Shown: one piece after another, positions 9,319 to 18,737 of the stretch
Layout: the number at the start of each line of letters is the position of its first letter
Position numbering within the stretch: position 1 is the stretch's first letter
Source of the DNA: CAVQJU01 sp963729215
GTDB lineage: Bacteria; Acidobacteriota; Vicinamibacteria; Vicinamibacterales; CAVVIG01
Assembly (NCBI GenBank): GCA_963729215.1
Contig: CAVSND010000008.1
Span: 10,181 to 74,180, forward strand
Length of the DNA stretch: 64,000 nt
Reading direction: 5' to 3'
Translations under genes and position numbers: made by a program
Notes under the pieces: model-generated
Databases searched by the model: none
Told to the model about the DNA's origin: nothing
Seen by the model: only the letters and a program-made list of their open reading frames with translations

Positions 9319-9634
9319 TGGCAGAAGCGGAGTAGCCCACTCATGTGATAGTTCCCGTGAAAATCAGTTATATAAATGACTTGCGTTGATCAAATATAAC
9401 ACCAATAGTATCAACAAGTTATAAGACATTCTCAGAGCATCGCCAGGCGGACCGGCCGGGGAGAACAACGTGCTTGTTGCCGGGGCGGCCGGCGTGCTAG
9501 TATCCAGGCACTGTCTTTCAACGAACCTTATGTCATATAAAGTCGTTTGGGCGTGAGCCACGCGGGGCATAGACCGCGAGTAAGTAGAGTGTTAGTTTCA
9601 TCGGCAAACGTCCGATACGGGTATTGAGGATCAC
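9319..9634 (+). promoter_or_regulatory. AT-rich divergent promoter region and structured leader of the (+) polysaccharide genes
   Basis: This 316-base gene-free interval separates the DUF3810 gene from the secreted-protein gene. The stretch 9361-9420 is strikingly AT-rich for this genome. For the plus strand, TTGTTG (9474-9479) and TAGTAT (9498-9503) with an 18-base spacer could be a sigma70-type promoter (weak). Downstream, three short hairpins follow in series: GCGTG-agc-CACGC (9551-9563), CGCGG/CCGCG (9561-9578) and ATCGG/CCGAT (9600-9616). I could not match the leader to a known riboswitch. Confidence 0.4.
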
Positions 9635-10162
9635 ATGCGCGGAAAGGTCCGTCTCGTCGCCGTCGTTGTCGCTCTGGCTACCGTAGCTGGAGGCGTGCCC
9701 GTTGCTGCTGGCCAGCAACCGAGCGCACCCGCCGTTCAGGGAGCGCGGGCGGGCCTGTCCGCCGCGATCCAGGGGACAGCCGTCAACTGGACGAACGCGG
9801 CGCTGGCGAGCGCGCCGGTGCGGCTTCGCGACGCGCGGCTTGGACGCGCGGTCCAGAACGCCGTGACGGACAGGTTCGGGGCATTCGAGTTTCGCGGTCT
9901 GGAGCCGGGCAGCTACGTCGTCGAGCTCATGGGCTCGGGCAGCGACGTGCTGGCGGCCACGCCAATCATCAATTTGAATTCGGGCGAGTCGGTGGCCGCG
10001 CTCGTCAAGCTCCCGTTCAAGAATCCGCCCCTCGCCGGCGCGTTTGGCAAGTCGCTGCCGGCAGCCCTTGCCATCACTTCGGCCGCCGTCGCCGCGGGCG
10101 TGCTCGCGACGAGCGTCACGGGCGCTCCCGCAACGGACCGGGCGCTGCCGGGACAGCGATAA
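9635..10162 (+). CDS. Secreted carboxypeptidase-regulatory-like (SdrD-B/CNA-B type) small protein
   Basis: The 175-residue protein has an N-terminal signal sequence (residues 1-26, VRLVAVVVALATVAGGVPVAAG). A beta-sandwich segment follows with APVRLRDA, TDRFGAFEFRGLEPGSYVVEL and the closing NLNSGESVAAL, the pattern of CarboxypepD_reg-like domains. The C-terminus carries a hydrophobic stretch (LPAALAITSAAVAAGVLATS). Its function in the locus is unknown; an envelope-associated accessory role is inferred. It is the first gene of a three-gene plus-strand unit and ends 10 bases before the BY-kinase start. Confidence 0.65.
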   Translation: MRGKVRLVAVVVALATVAGGVPVAAGQQPSAPAVQGARAGLSAAIQGTAVNWTNAALASAPVRLRDARLGRAVQNAVTDRFGAFEFRGLEPGSYVVELMGSGSDVLAATPIINLNSGESVAALVKLPFKNPPLAGAFGKSLPAALAITSAAVAAGVLATSVTGAPATDRALPGQR

Positions 10163-10172
10163 AGAGGCCGGC

Positions 10173-12449
10173 TTGAGTTCGACGGACCCGCGACCCATCA
10201 CGCCGCCAACCGGCGCCCGCGGCGGGAGTGTTTCTCCTCCGCAGACATTTTCGCCGGATACCGACGTCCATCTGCTCGATCGGATTGCGGTGCTCTATCG
10301 CTACCGCCGCGTCGCGATCGCCGTCTTCGTGCTGACGACGGCGGCGATGATGATCCAGGGGTATTCGAGCCTCCAGTATTTCCGCGCGCAGGGGCGTCTG
10401 CTCATCGAGAACGAGCGCTCGACCCAGATTCCCGGCATCGGGGCTCCCGAGGAGTTCTACGAAGATCCGGAGCCGTACTACCAGACGCAGTACAAGATTC
10501 TCAAGGGCCGCGACCTGACGAAACGCGTCGTCGCCAAGCTCTCGCTCGGGGACGTGCCGGAGTTCAACGGCACGATGACTCCGCCGGCGACTCCCGTGTC
10601 GCTGATGCTCGACCTCCGGCAGCGTTTCCTCGCACTGCTGTGGCGCCAGGAGGCCGCCCCGGCCGTGTCCGAGGCGCCGAAGCCGAGCGCGACACCGGAC
10701 GAATCGACGCTGGTCACCGCCTTCATCGGACGCGTCAACGTCGACCCCGTGCGAGGCAGCCGGCTGGTGGACGTCTCGTTCGACTCGATGGATCCGAAGT
10801 TCGCCGCGAAGGCCGCCAACACACTGATAGAGGAGTACGTCAACCAGAACCTGCAGGTGAAGCTGCAAACCAGCGAGAACATGCTCACCTGGCTCGAGAA
10901 GGAACTGGCCAACCAGCAGGGCAAAGTCGAGCAGAGCGAGCGGGCGCTCGCCGAGTACCGCGACAAGCAGAACGCCCTGTCGCTCGACGACAAGCAGAAT
11001 ATCGTGTTGTCGCGTCTCAACCAGCTGAACGACGCTGTGACCAGGGCGAAGATGACGCGGGTGCAGAAGGAGACGCAGTACAGCCAGGTCAAGACGCTCC
11101 TGCCGTCCGTCGGGCTGGACACGCTGCCCGTCGACTCGGTTCCCCTCGTCGCCCAGAACGCGCAGATCCAGAGCCTCAAGGGAAAGCTCATCGACCTCCA
11201 GCATCAGAAGGTGCAGCTGTCGGAGCGCTACGGCGAGAAGCACCCAGCCCTCCAGAACGTGGTCGCGCAGATCCAGGATACGCAGCGTCAGCTCAACCTC
11301 GAGGTCACCAAGGCGCTGCAGTCCGTGAAGAACGACTACGATACGGCCGTCCTCGAAGAACGCACGCTGTCCCAGAACCTCGAAGCGGCGAAGGCCGACG
11401 TTCAGGATTTGAGTCGCAAGAGCGTGGGCTACAACGTCATGGAGCGCGAAGCGAAGAGCAACCGGCAGGTCTACGAGTCGCTGCTGCAGCGTGAAAAGGA
11501 GCTTCGCGTTTCGAGCAACAGCCGCTCGAACAACGTCCGCCTCGTGGATCGCGCTGAAGTGCCGAAGGTCCCGCTCACGCCCACGGGCCGCCGCACCTGG
11601 CTGATGTCGTTCGCGATCGGACTGATCGTGGCCGTCGGCGTGGCCTTCGGCCTCGACTACATGAACGACACGATCAAGACGCCGGAAGACGTGACGCGCC
11701 GGCTCAAGCTGCCGTTCCTCGGCCTCGTCCCGTCCGTCCGCGGCGACAAGCATCCGGTGCTTGCTTCCTCGCACGTTCCGCACGACTTCGGCGAGGCGTT
11801 CCGGTCGCTGCGGACGTCGCTCATGTCACGATTTCCCGCCGACGGCACGAAGACGCTCCTCATCACGAGCGCGCAACCGCTCGAAGGCAAGACGACGACC
11901 GCGTGCAATATCGCGATGGCGCTGGCTTACGGCGGCGCGCGGGTCCTGCTCATCGACGGGGATATGCGCAGGCCCGGGCTTCACCGTCCGCTGCAGTTGA
12001 CCAACGAGCGCGGTCTCTCGCAGGTCCTGATTGGGCAGGCTCGCGTCCGCGACGTCATTCAGCGGACCGTCGATCCGAACCTGCTCGCCATCACGGCGGG
12101 CCGCACGCCGCCGAACCCGTCCGAATTGCTGGCGTCCGAGCGCATGAAGACGCTGCTCAGCAACCTCTCGCACGGCCCCTTCGACTGGATCGTGATCGAC
12201 ACGCCGCCGGTGCTGGCCGTGACCGATGCGGTGATCCTGGCGCCGCTCGTGTCCGGCGTCACGTTCGTGGTCGGCGCGGAAATGACGCGGCGTCGCCTTG
12301 CGGAGCGCGCGCTCGACACCATCATGTCGGCGCACCCGCGGTTCGCCGCCGTCGTGCTCAACAAGGTCGACTTCGCGCGGAACAAGTACTACTATTCGCG
12401 CTACTACGGCCACCAGTACAAGAACTACTACGCCGAAGCTGCGGTCTGA
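10173..12449 (+). CDS. Wzc-type polysaccharide co-polymerase with BY-kinase domain
   Basis: The 758-residue protein starts at TTG 10173, preceded by AAAGAGG five bases upstream and 10 bases after the previous stop. Domains in order are a Wzz-type N-terminal membrane segment (VFVLTTAAMMIQGY), a long coiled-coil periplasmic region, a second membrane segment (WLMSFAIGLIVAVGVAFGL) and a C-terminal bacterial tyrosine kinase. The kinase has Walker A SAQPLEGKTTT (about residue 566), Walker A' VLLIDGDMRRPG, Walker B WIVIDTPPV and a tail with eight tyrosines (KYYYSRYYGHQYKNYY) for autophosphorylation. It controls chain length and export of the polysaccharide. The frame is intact. Confidence 0.9.
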   Translation: MSSTDPRPITPPTGARGGSVSPPQTFSPDTDVHLLDRIAVLYRYRRVAIAVFVLTTAAMMIQGYSSLQYFRAQGRLLIENERSTQIPGIGAPEEFYEDPEPYYQTQYKILKGRDLTKRVVAKLSLGDVPEFNGTMTPPATPVSLMLDLRQRFLALLWRQEAAPAVSEAPKPSATPDESTLVTAFIGRVNVDPVRGSRLVDVSFDSMDPKFAAKAANTLIEEYVNQNLQVKLQTSENMLTWLEKELANQQGKVEQSERALAEYRDKQNALSLDDKQNIVLSRLNQLNDAVTRAKMTRVQKETQYSQVKTLLPSVGLDTLPVDSVPLVAQNAQIQSLKGKLIDLQHQKVQLSERYGEKHPALQNVVAQIQDTQRQLNLEVTKALQSVKNDYDTAVLEERTLSQNLEAAKADVQDLSRKSVGYNVMEREAKSNRQVYESLLQREKELRVSSNSRSNNVRLVDRAEVPKVPLTPTGRRTWLMSFAIGLIVAVGVAFGLDYMNDTIKTPEDVTRRLKLPFLGLVPSVRGDKHPVLASSHVPHDFGEAFRSLRTSLMSRFPADGTKTLLITSAQPLEGKTTTACNIAMALAYGGARVLLIDGDMRRPGLHRPLQLTNERGLSQVLIGQARVRDVIQRTVDPNLLAITAGRTPPNPSELLASERMKTLLSNLSHGPFDWIVIDTPPVLAVTDAVILAPLVSGVTFVVGAEMTRRRLAERALDTIMSAHPRFAAVVLNKVDFARNKYYYSRYYGHQYKNYYAEAAV

Positions 12450-13786
12450 CCGTTCCATCGGCTCCGGCGCCGTCGCCCTCTCCCTCAGCGCCATCCTCGG
12501 CATCACGCTGTTCGCCTTCGGCGGCGGCTACGACTGGATGGCCTACGTGCTCGCCGCCGCCGCGATCATCCTGACCCTGGTCGTCGGCCCCGCAGTCGCG
12601 AGCCCGGGGAACCGTCTCCTTGATCGTTCTGCTTCTGTCGTCCGTAGTCATCGTCGCCGCGTCGCTGGTGCCCCTGCCGCCTGACGTGCGGCTCGTGCTT
12701 TCTCCCGCGACGCGCATCGTCGATCTGGCCCTCCGGCTTGGCGACGCGCCTTCGGCCGTGACACGCCCGCTCTCGATCGATCCGGCGGCCACCAGGGTGG
12801 CCCTTGCGCTTGCGGTCGCCATGGTCCTGATCTTCTGGTGCGCGCGCGCGGGGTTCGCACGCGGCGGCGTCCGGCGGTGCACGCGCAGCATTGCGGGGCT
12901 CGGACTCGCGCTGGCCGCGATCGGCATGGCCCAACACGCGACGGCGCCGCGACTGCTGTACTGGATGTTTCCCACACGGTCGGCGACGCCGTTCGGACCT
13001 TTCATGAACCACAGCGATTTCGCGACGTGGCTCGTGATGGCCCTTCCGCTCACCGCCGGATACCTGATCGCGCGTCTGCACTCGCGGCGGCGAAACGACG
13101 GCGTGCCTGTGGGCGTCGCGGACGCCTTCGACAACACGGCGATGTGGTTGACCACCGCAGTCGGCCTCATGGCGGCAGCCCTCGTCGTGGGGCTGTCGCG
13201 ATCGGGACTCATCGCGGCCGTTGCGGGGCTGGGCTCGCTGTGGGTGCTATCGAGCGCGAGGATGAGCGGGCGCGCCCGGGGCTGGCTGCTGGCTGGTTTT
13301 ATCGCCACGGCTGCGATCGGCGCGGCCTACGCGAACACGAACGCGATCACCGCGAGGGTCAGCGAAACGATCAACCTGGGTCTCGGCGGCCGGCAAGCCA
13401 TCTGGCGTGAAACGTGGCCGATGATCAAGGACTTCTGGCTGACGGGCGTCGGGCCTGGCGCGTACGAGCGCGCGATGATCGTCTATCAGCAATCGCCGCG
13501 CGTCGTGTATTTCAATCACGCGCACAACGATTACATTCAGATTGCCGCGGAGGGCGGCGTCCTGCTGGCGGTACCGGTGCTCATGATCGCCATCGCGGGC
13601 GCATGGCGGATTCGGCGGAGCCTGGCTGGAGATCGTACGGCGATCTACTGGGTGCGCGCGGGAGCCGTCAGCGGCCTCGTCGCCGTCGCAGTGCAGAGCC
13701 TTTGGGAAACCGGCTTGCGCGTGCCGGCGAACGGGCTCCTGTTCGCCGTGCTCGCGGCGATCGCGATGCACGATACCGATGAGTAG
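12439..13786 (+). CDS. O-antigen ligase/polymerase (Wzy_C family), one frameshift
   Basis: This is a multi-pass membrane protein of about 445 residues. The first two membrane segments (VALSLSAILGITLFAFGG, MAYVLAAAAIILTLVVG) are in one frame and the rest, from IVLLLSSVVIVAAS near 12620, in another, so an indel near 12610-12620 is likely. The signature GVGPGAYERAM followed by YFNHAHNDYIQIAAEGGVLL matches the large periplasmic loop of the O-antigen ligase/Wzy_C family. The start is uncertain because no ATG or GTG is in frame; CTG 12439, overlapping the kinase gene, is possible. It likely polymerises or ligates polysaccharide repeat units. Confidence 0.75.
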
Positions 13787-13837
13787 TGCGGACCTCTCAG
13801 GTCCGCCAGGTCAGGCAGGCCTGAAGGCCTGCACTAC
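13783..13837. repeat. 55-bp palindromic element GTAGTGC...GCACTAC
   Basis: Terminal arms GTAGTGC (13783-13789) and GCACTAC (13831-13837) enclose two internal palindromes, GCGGACCtctcaGGTCCGC and AGGCCTgaAGGCCT. The first arm includes the TAG stop codon of the ligase gene. It lies between two convergent genes and could serve as a bidirectional 3' hairpin or be a REP-type mobile remnant. Confidence 0.6.
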
Positions 13838-13856
13838 GTCTGGTCAGCGCTCTGTC

Positions 13857-14952
13857 TCAGCGCTCGAACCACCGCGGCGCGCCGCGGACGATACGATGCA
13901 GGTAAGCCAGCGGCAGCAGGATCGGCGGGCACCGGGCGTATTTCGTGCGCATGTAAGCGATGGGCGGGCACACGTGCTCGCGGATCAGGGCCAACTTGCT
14001 TCGCCAGCTCGTCAGCGCCGCCAGGTCGGCGCGTGCGACGTCCACCGTTCTCAGCCCGCTCGCCAAGGAACGAGCGCGGCCGGCTCGTCGCGCGCCGCGC
14101 CAAGCGCCTGTCGAACGTCCTCCGGAATCGCCGTCCAGAAGCACTCGTGCGCCAGCGCCAGACCGCGCGCGCAGATGCTCTGCACGCGCGACGACGCGGC
14201 AGTCACGACGACCTGAGCCCAGTCCGCCGCGGACAGCGCCGACGCGATGAGATGGATATCCCACAGCCATAGCAGGTTCACGCGGTCCTGATGATGCGCC
14301 ACGCGGTGAACGCAGGCCAGCAGCAGCGTGTCGGGCGGCGACAGCGTCCGGACCAGCGGCCCCAGCGCGGGCACGCTCACCGACCGGGGCCACACATCGT
14401 CGAACGCCAGGACATCGGCGAACGCCTGCGGATTGACGACTCGCCAGTGCAGATCGACGTGGCTCGTGCCAGCCGGCGTTGTCTTCGCGTAGTGCCGCTG
14501 CCCGGTCCACAACTCGGCGTTGGCTTCCTGGGCTCGCTCGAAGCCCACGCGACGCCAACACGGCCTCGGCGCGGTCGAGATCGGATCGCCGGACATACAG
14601 GTCGATATCATTGCGGGGCCGGAGATAGGGTCGCGAATAGTGCGTATAAGCCAGGGCGGCACCCTTCAGAACCAGGAGATCGAGTCCGCTGCGCTGGGCG
14701 GCTTCGAGAAGGAGGGAGAGCGTCGCGAAAGGCGGACATTTCGCGTGCCACGGCCTGACGGACGCAGTCTTCCAATTATTGGCGGCTGATTGGGCTCAGC
14801 TGGTTGCCATCTGGTGCGCGAAGCAGGAGATCCGCGAGGAGCACGTCGACGCGATGGCCGCGCGCGACCTCCATGATGGCGTCCACGCCACCAGGAATCG
14901 TCAGCGACGCATCGCTCGACAGGCCACTCGCCAGGACCCGGCACAGCCACAC
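13857..14952 (-). CDS. Nucleotidyltransferase family protein (NTP_transf_5-like), frameshifted
   Basis: Pieces in three frames join into one protein of about 360 residues. They are an N-terminal helical part (LASGLSSDASLTIPGG), the catalytic segment LDLLVLKGAALAYTHYS followed by PRNDIDLYVRRSDLDRAE, then VDLHWRVVNP and HRVAHHQDRVNLLWLWDIH. The K-G ... R-x-x-D-I-D-L pattern is the signature of the PF14907 nucleotidyltransferases. Breaks near 14800, 14540 and 14060 look like indels. This family is a recurrent partner of HPr-kinase-like enzymes in lasso-peptide clusters, where it is suspected of tailoring the peptide. Here it is the last gene of the lasso region. The start (GTG 14952 or 14950) is uncertain. 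Confidence 0.7.
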
Positions 14953-14953
14953 C

Positions 14954-16358
14954 TCACTCGTCTCGATGGCCGTTTCCTCGTGATGATGCGTATTCCATCC
15001 GCGGGATCGACGACTCTTCGCGCAGGATTTTCGCGTGCCAGATGAACAGGATGCAGTTGAATATCGCGAGCAACAGCGTCGTATCGAGAAACGTCCAGGT
15101 GCGGGACAGCACGAAAGGACCGTCGGGGTCGACAGGGAGGACAAACAGCAGACTGAGGGAGATAAAGACGGTGACCCCGACGAGAATCGGCACGAAACGT
15201 CTCCGTTCCGCGCAGGCGATGACCAGCAACGGCATGGCCGCGAACAAGTGGTTCTGGTGGACCTGAGCGCCGAGCACCGCAAACGCATGCACTGAAAATG
15301 CCCCGACCGCGGCAACATGCCAGAGCTCACGCGCGCGCCGCCCCATCCAGGCGCCCCAGAGGATTCCGGCAGCCGCCATCACCGTACCGATGACGCGCAG
15401 ATACGGCAGCCCATGTGCGGCCGCGCTCACGAACGGCACGCGCGCAACGGGACCCGTGAACACCGACCACGCGCTCAACCCGCGCTGCCAGCCGTACGCG
15501 GTCCACAGGAAGTGTCCGGCAATCCACCAGAAGTTATAGCCCTCCATGGTGATCTCGACTTCGGCGGCCTGCGACCTGAGTGCGTACACCATGTTCCACC
15601 AGGCGCCGGCAACGACGACGGGCCCGACGACGAGAACCGAGACGGCCGCTGCGCCAACCGCCGCGCGGACGAGACGCCGTGACCGCTGTGCCGGGTCGCC
15701 GGCATTCCAGAGCCCGATGAGCACGGCGGGCACGACGAAAAGGCCCTGCGGTTTGGTCAGCGCTGACGCCGTGATGAGGCCGCCCGCGACGACGGGCCAG
15801 CCGCTGGTCGCGGCGACGAGCGAGCCGGCCGCCGGCAGCACAAACAGAGCATCGAGATATCCACCAACGCTGGCACTGAGCCACGCGGCCGGGTTCAGCC
15901 AGTAAGCCATCACCGCCCAGCGCGCCGCGGGGGGGCCGGCGGTTCGCCGCAGCGCCGCGAACAGGAGCGCGGTGAATGCGGCCTCGAACACCACGGGCTC
16001 GGCCTTGATCAGGGCTGTGAAGAGGACGGAATCCCGGAAACGGCCGTCCGTCAACCATGCCAAAGAGCCAGCCGACGGGCGCGAGCTCGTTCAGCACCAG
16101 CGGCGGATAGTCGACGATAGCCTCGTAGGCTTCGTATCTGAGCACGTGGTCCTGCAGGCGATCGCCCGCCCTCGCCCCGGTGCCGTAAAGGCGGCTCGTC
16201 CCGGCGACGGCCGCGTTGTAGCTCCACGTCTTCCAGATCGGCAGGTCGGCCGATCCGGGAAGCGGCAACGCCGCGACTCGCAGAACAGTTCCCGCGGCAA
16301 TCGCCAGTGCCACGAGCCACTGTCCTCGTGGAGCGCGATCGACGTTTGCTTGTTTCAC
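14954..16358 (-). CDS. GT-C type integral membrane glycosyltransferase-like protein, one frameshift
   Basis: This is a membrane protein of about 465 residues with some ten hydrophobic segments. The N-terminal part from GTG 16358 has LVALAIAAGTVLRVAALPLPGSADL, in which an acidic residue follows TM1 as in GT-C enzymes. A break near 16050 leads into ALIKAEPVVFEAAFTALLF, YWLNPAAWLSASVGGYLDAL and ALTKPQGLFVVPAVL. The KxQG/NP pattern resembles PMT/ALG6/GT87-like polyprenol-dependent mannosyltransferases. Substrate is unknown. It lies between the kinase and nucleotidyltransferase genes of the lasso region, so it could serve that cluster or the polysaccharide. Confidence 0.65.
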
Positions 16359-16414
16359 GTTCAGGGGCTGAACGATGGCCTGTCAGGCTGCTGAAGTAAC
16401 CCAGCCTGAACGTT
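16358..16414. repeat. Two hairpins including a REP-like CAGGCTGCTGAA...CAGCCTGAACG copy
   Basis: CGTTCAG-ggg-CTGAACG (16358-16374) is a perfect 7-bp hairpin touching the GTG start of the GT-C gene. It is followed by CAGGCTGCTGAAGTAACC then CAGCCTGAACGTT (16384-16414), a member of the same family as the elements at 4316 and 52408. It fills part of the 117-base gap between the kinase and GT-C genes, the largest gap within the lasso region. Confidence 0.55.
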
Positions 16415-16475
16415 GAACCCAAACCGACAGCCTGGTCGGGCGACCATGTATGTAACTCGGACCGCGTCACTTGAA

Positions 16476-17431
16476 TCACGCGCGGGTCCCGATGTCCAGG
16501 TCTGCGGCGATGGCGAGACGCACCTCGGCGAGAGACTCCAGCCGCAAGGGCACGCGCAGGCGCGCGACCGGGACGGACTGCGCAAGCATCGCGAGCGCCG
16601 CCATCTCGCGCCGTGCGGACGCGCGATCGAGCGGATCGAGGCGAAACGCAATCTTCAGCAACTCGATGTAGGCCTGCCGCGTGGAAAGGAGGTCGATCCG
16701 AGCCGGGCCTCGGCGCCGTTCGATCAAGTAGATTCGGCGTACGGCGACCGGGCGGCGGCGGAAGGCAATCGGCGAGACGCGGGCGCCGACGCGAAGCTTG
16801 GACGTGTATTCCGCGACAGGCGAGAGGCCGGGCGTCGGTCCAAGCAGTCGATCGGCCGTATCCTTCCACAATCGAAGCGACGGATAGCTCGGCACCGCGC
16901 GCGGCTACGCGACGCTTCCACTGCAGCATGAGACAGTCGTCGGTCACGACCGCGTGGCCGTCCAGGGCGAAGCTTGCCGCGAGCGTGGACTTCCCCCGGC
17001 TCGCCGGGCCGGCGAACGCGATGCCCTGTCCATCGACGACAACCGCCGACGCATGCAGCCCGATGAGCGAGTGTTCGGACGCGAGGGCCGGCATCACCTG
17101 GTCGAGCAGCAGGTGGCGGATCGTGTCGGGCCTGGTGGCCGCCAGCGCGCGCCAGCGGACCGATCGGCCACCCTCACTGACGATGAACTCGGCAAAGCGT
17201 CTGAATCGAAGCACATGTTCGCCGCGGCCTTTCGCGATCGACGCCCATCGCGTCCCGTCCGGAAGCGTCCATTCGTGGCACCGCGTACGGCGGGTCTGGC
17301 GCGTGCGAACCGGCGCACGCCGAATCACGACGTCTGGCTCGACGCCGGCCGGCGACCTGTGTCAGCTCGGGAAGCGGAAGGTCGCATTCGATGATCAGCG
17401 ATGCCCAGCGATAGCGTCGTGGTTCAGACAC
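16476..17431 (-). CDS. HPr-kinase-like kinase of the lasso cluster, frameshifted
   Basis: The product has about 318 residues. The N-terminal part (SLIIECDLPLPEL, then EHVLRFRRFAEFIV) leads to IGLHASAVVVDGQGIAFAG and the P-loop GPASRGKSTLAASFALDGH, then VVTDDCLMLQW. This spacing is typical of HprK-like proteins found in lasso and PqqD-containing clusters. The frame changes near 16900, after which the C-terminal part (KDTADRLLG, YLIERRRGPARIDLLSTRQ) completes the protein. Relatives phosphorylate lasso peptides such as paeninodin, so peptide phosphorylation is the likely role. Start GTG 17431 overlaps the stop of the methyltransferase by 8 bases. Frame breaks look like indels. Confidence 0.72.
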
Positions 17432-18549
17432 AGTAACGGGTGACCACTTCAGCCACAAACACGTGGGCCGCGGCCTCGGTGTCGAACAGGTCGCGATGAC
17501 GCTCGTACACTTCGCGCTCGATGGCCTGAAGCGATCGGCCATCGCACAACTCCAGCACCGTGCGCCGTGCCTGGCCACGATCCGGTCAGACGGGGCGCAA
17601 ACGACGGGTTCGGTGCGCTCGAGATCCTCGCGGAGGATGAACATCCCGTCGAGCGTCGAGTGAGAAAACCGCCGGCCGCCTGGCGTCGTGACCGTCCACT
17701 TGACCAGAAGATCACTCGCTCGGATGCGCATGGACACGTGGACGGTGTCACCGGCCTGCAGCATTACCGGCGTCTGAATCGGGAAGATCACGTTGCGTCG
17801 ATCAATCCGATCGGAGGCTCCCGGCGCATTCGTCATGGTCACGCGGTCGGTCAAGTCGGCCACGAACCAGCCGCCGATGCCGTCGAGCAGGCCGGCGCGG
17901 GCCGCCGTGAGGCGTAGTGCTGAAGTCAAAGGGCGCGTCGGTGACCGTCGAAAGGTCGATGCGCACGCCGGCGACCGATGGCCCCAGCAGGTGTTCCTCC
18001 TCAAGGCGAATCCGATGGCCGCTGTTGACCGCAATCCGGCTCGCGGGGGTGAAATCGAAACCCGCGGGCCGATTGGCCCAGAAGGCCGTCGCGGAGCGGA
18101 GCGCAGGTGATTCAACCAGGGCGACGCACAGTGTCACGCCCTGGGGAATGATTCGGGCACCCGGTTTGAGCAGCCGGGCGCGAACATCGGCGACGATTTC
18201 GACGAGGCCGGCTTCGAATCCGAACTGTCCGATTTGATCGGTGACGAGGACATCGGCGCGCTCCGGCAGTTGGGCCACCGACGAATGCGCGTGCACGAAC
18301 CTGATGCGATCCTCGAGGCCGTTCGCGGATGCGACGGCGCGAGCCAACCCCACGATTGCGCTCCGCCTCGATGCTGTAGACGCGCGCGGCTCCCGCGCGG
18401 CAGGCGAGGAGGCCGAGGATGCCCGTGCCCGACGCCAGGTCAATCACCACGTCGCCGGGCCGGACGACGGCATCGATCGCGCGAGCCAGGGCGTCAAGAC
18501 GCGGTCGATCGGCGACGAACCGGCGGTGCGCGTCGAGCTCAATCGACAC
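17424..18549 (-). CDS. PRMT-like methyltransferase with PqqD-like C-terminal domain, frameshifted
   Basis: The product has about 370 residues from GTG 18549. Residues 1-60 include the SAM-binding motif VIDLASGTGILGLLACRAGA and an acidic end of beta2 (YSIEAE). Next come VLVTDQIGQFGFEAG, then a beta-barrel region with PVMLQAGDTVHVSMRI as in protein arginine methyltransferases. The last 45 residues (VLELCDGRSLQAIEREV and FVAEVVTRYC) resemble the helical half of PqqD/RRE domains. Three frame changes (near 18370, 17915 and 17565) look like indels. It begins 23 bases after the lasso precursor stop, so modification of that peptide is the natural inference. Confidence 0.7.
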
Positions 18550-18572
18550 GTCGGGGCTACAGACAGCTCTTT

Positions 18573-18737
18573 TTACTGAAAAATGCCGGTCCCACCGTCG
18601 CTGATGGAGCCGGTGGTGCCTTGCGTCAGCTTCGCGACATTGCCGTATTCGGTCACCACCGGCGTCGCATACTTCTTCTTCGGGGCACGAGCCGTCAGGC
18701 GATCATCCGTACGCGGCTCCTGGCGTTTCTCTTCCAC
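18573..18737 (-). CDS. Lasso peptide precursor (54 residues)
   Basis: This small gene starts at GTG 18737 behind AGGGAAGGG (18742-18750) and stops at TAA 18573-18575. The leader is basic and ends with KKYATPVVTEYGNVAKLTQ, which carries the YxxP motif at residues 23-26 and Thr at position -2 as in lasso leaders. The predicted core (residues 40-54) is GTTGSISDGGTGIFQ. Gly1 and Asp8 would close an 8-residue macrolactam ring, leaving a 7-residue tail GGTGIFQ. It sits between the cyclase gene, whose end it overlaps, and the methyltransferase gene. Leader cleavage and ring size are inferred from the family rules; the product itself is unverified. Confidence 0.82.
   Translation of the reverse strand: MEEKRQEPRTDDRLTARAPKKKYATPVVTEYGNVAKLTQGTTGSISDGGTGIFQ

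Noticed and set aside
9319..9634. Sigma54 promoter or c-di-GMP riboswitch upstream of the secreted protein gene
   Set aside because: No GG-N10-GC promoter pattern and no GEMM-like conserved segments could be found.
10116..11783. 555-codon minus-strand frame opposite wzc
   Set aside because: Shadow of the Wzc coding sequence; composition dominated by Arg, Leu, Val and His with no domain.
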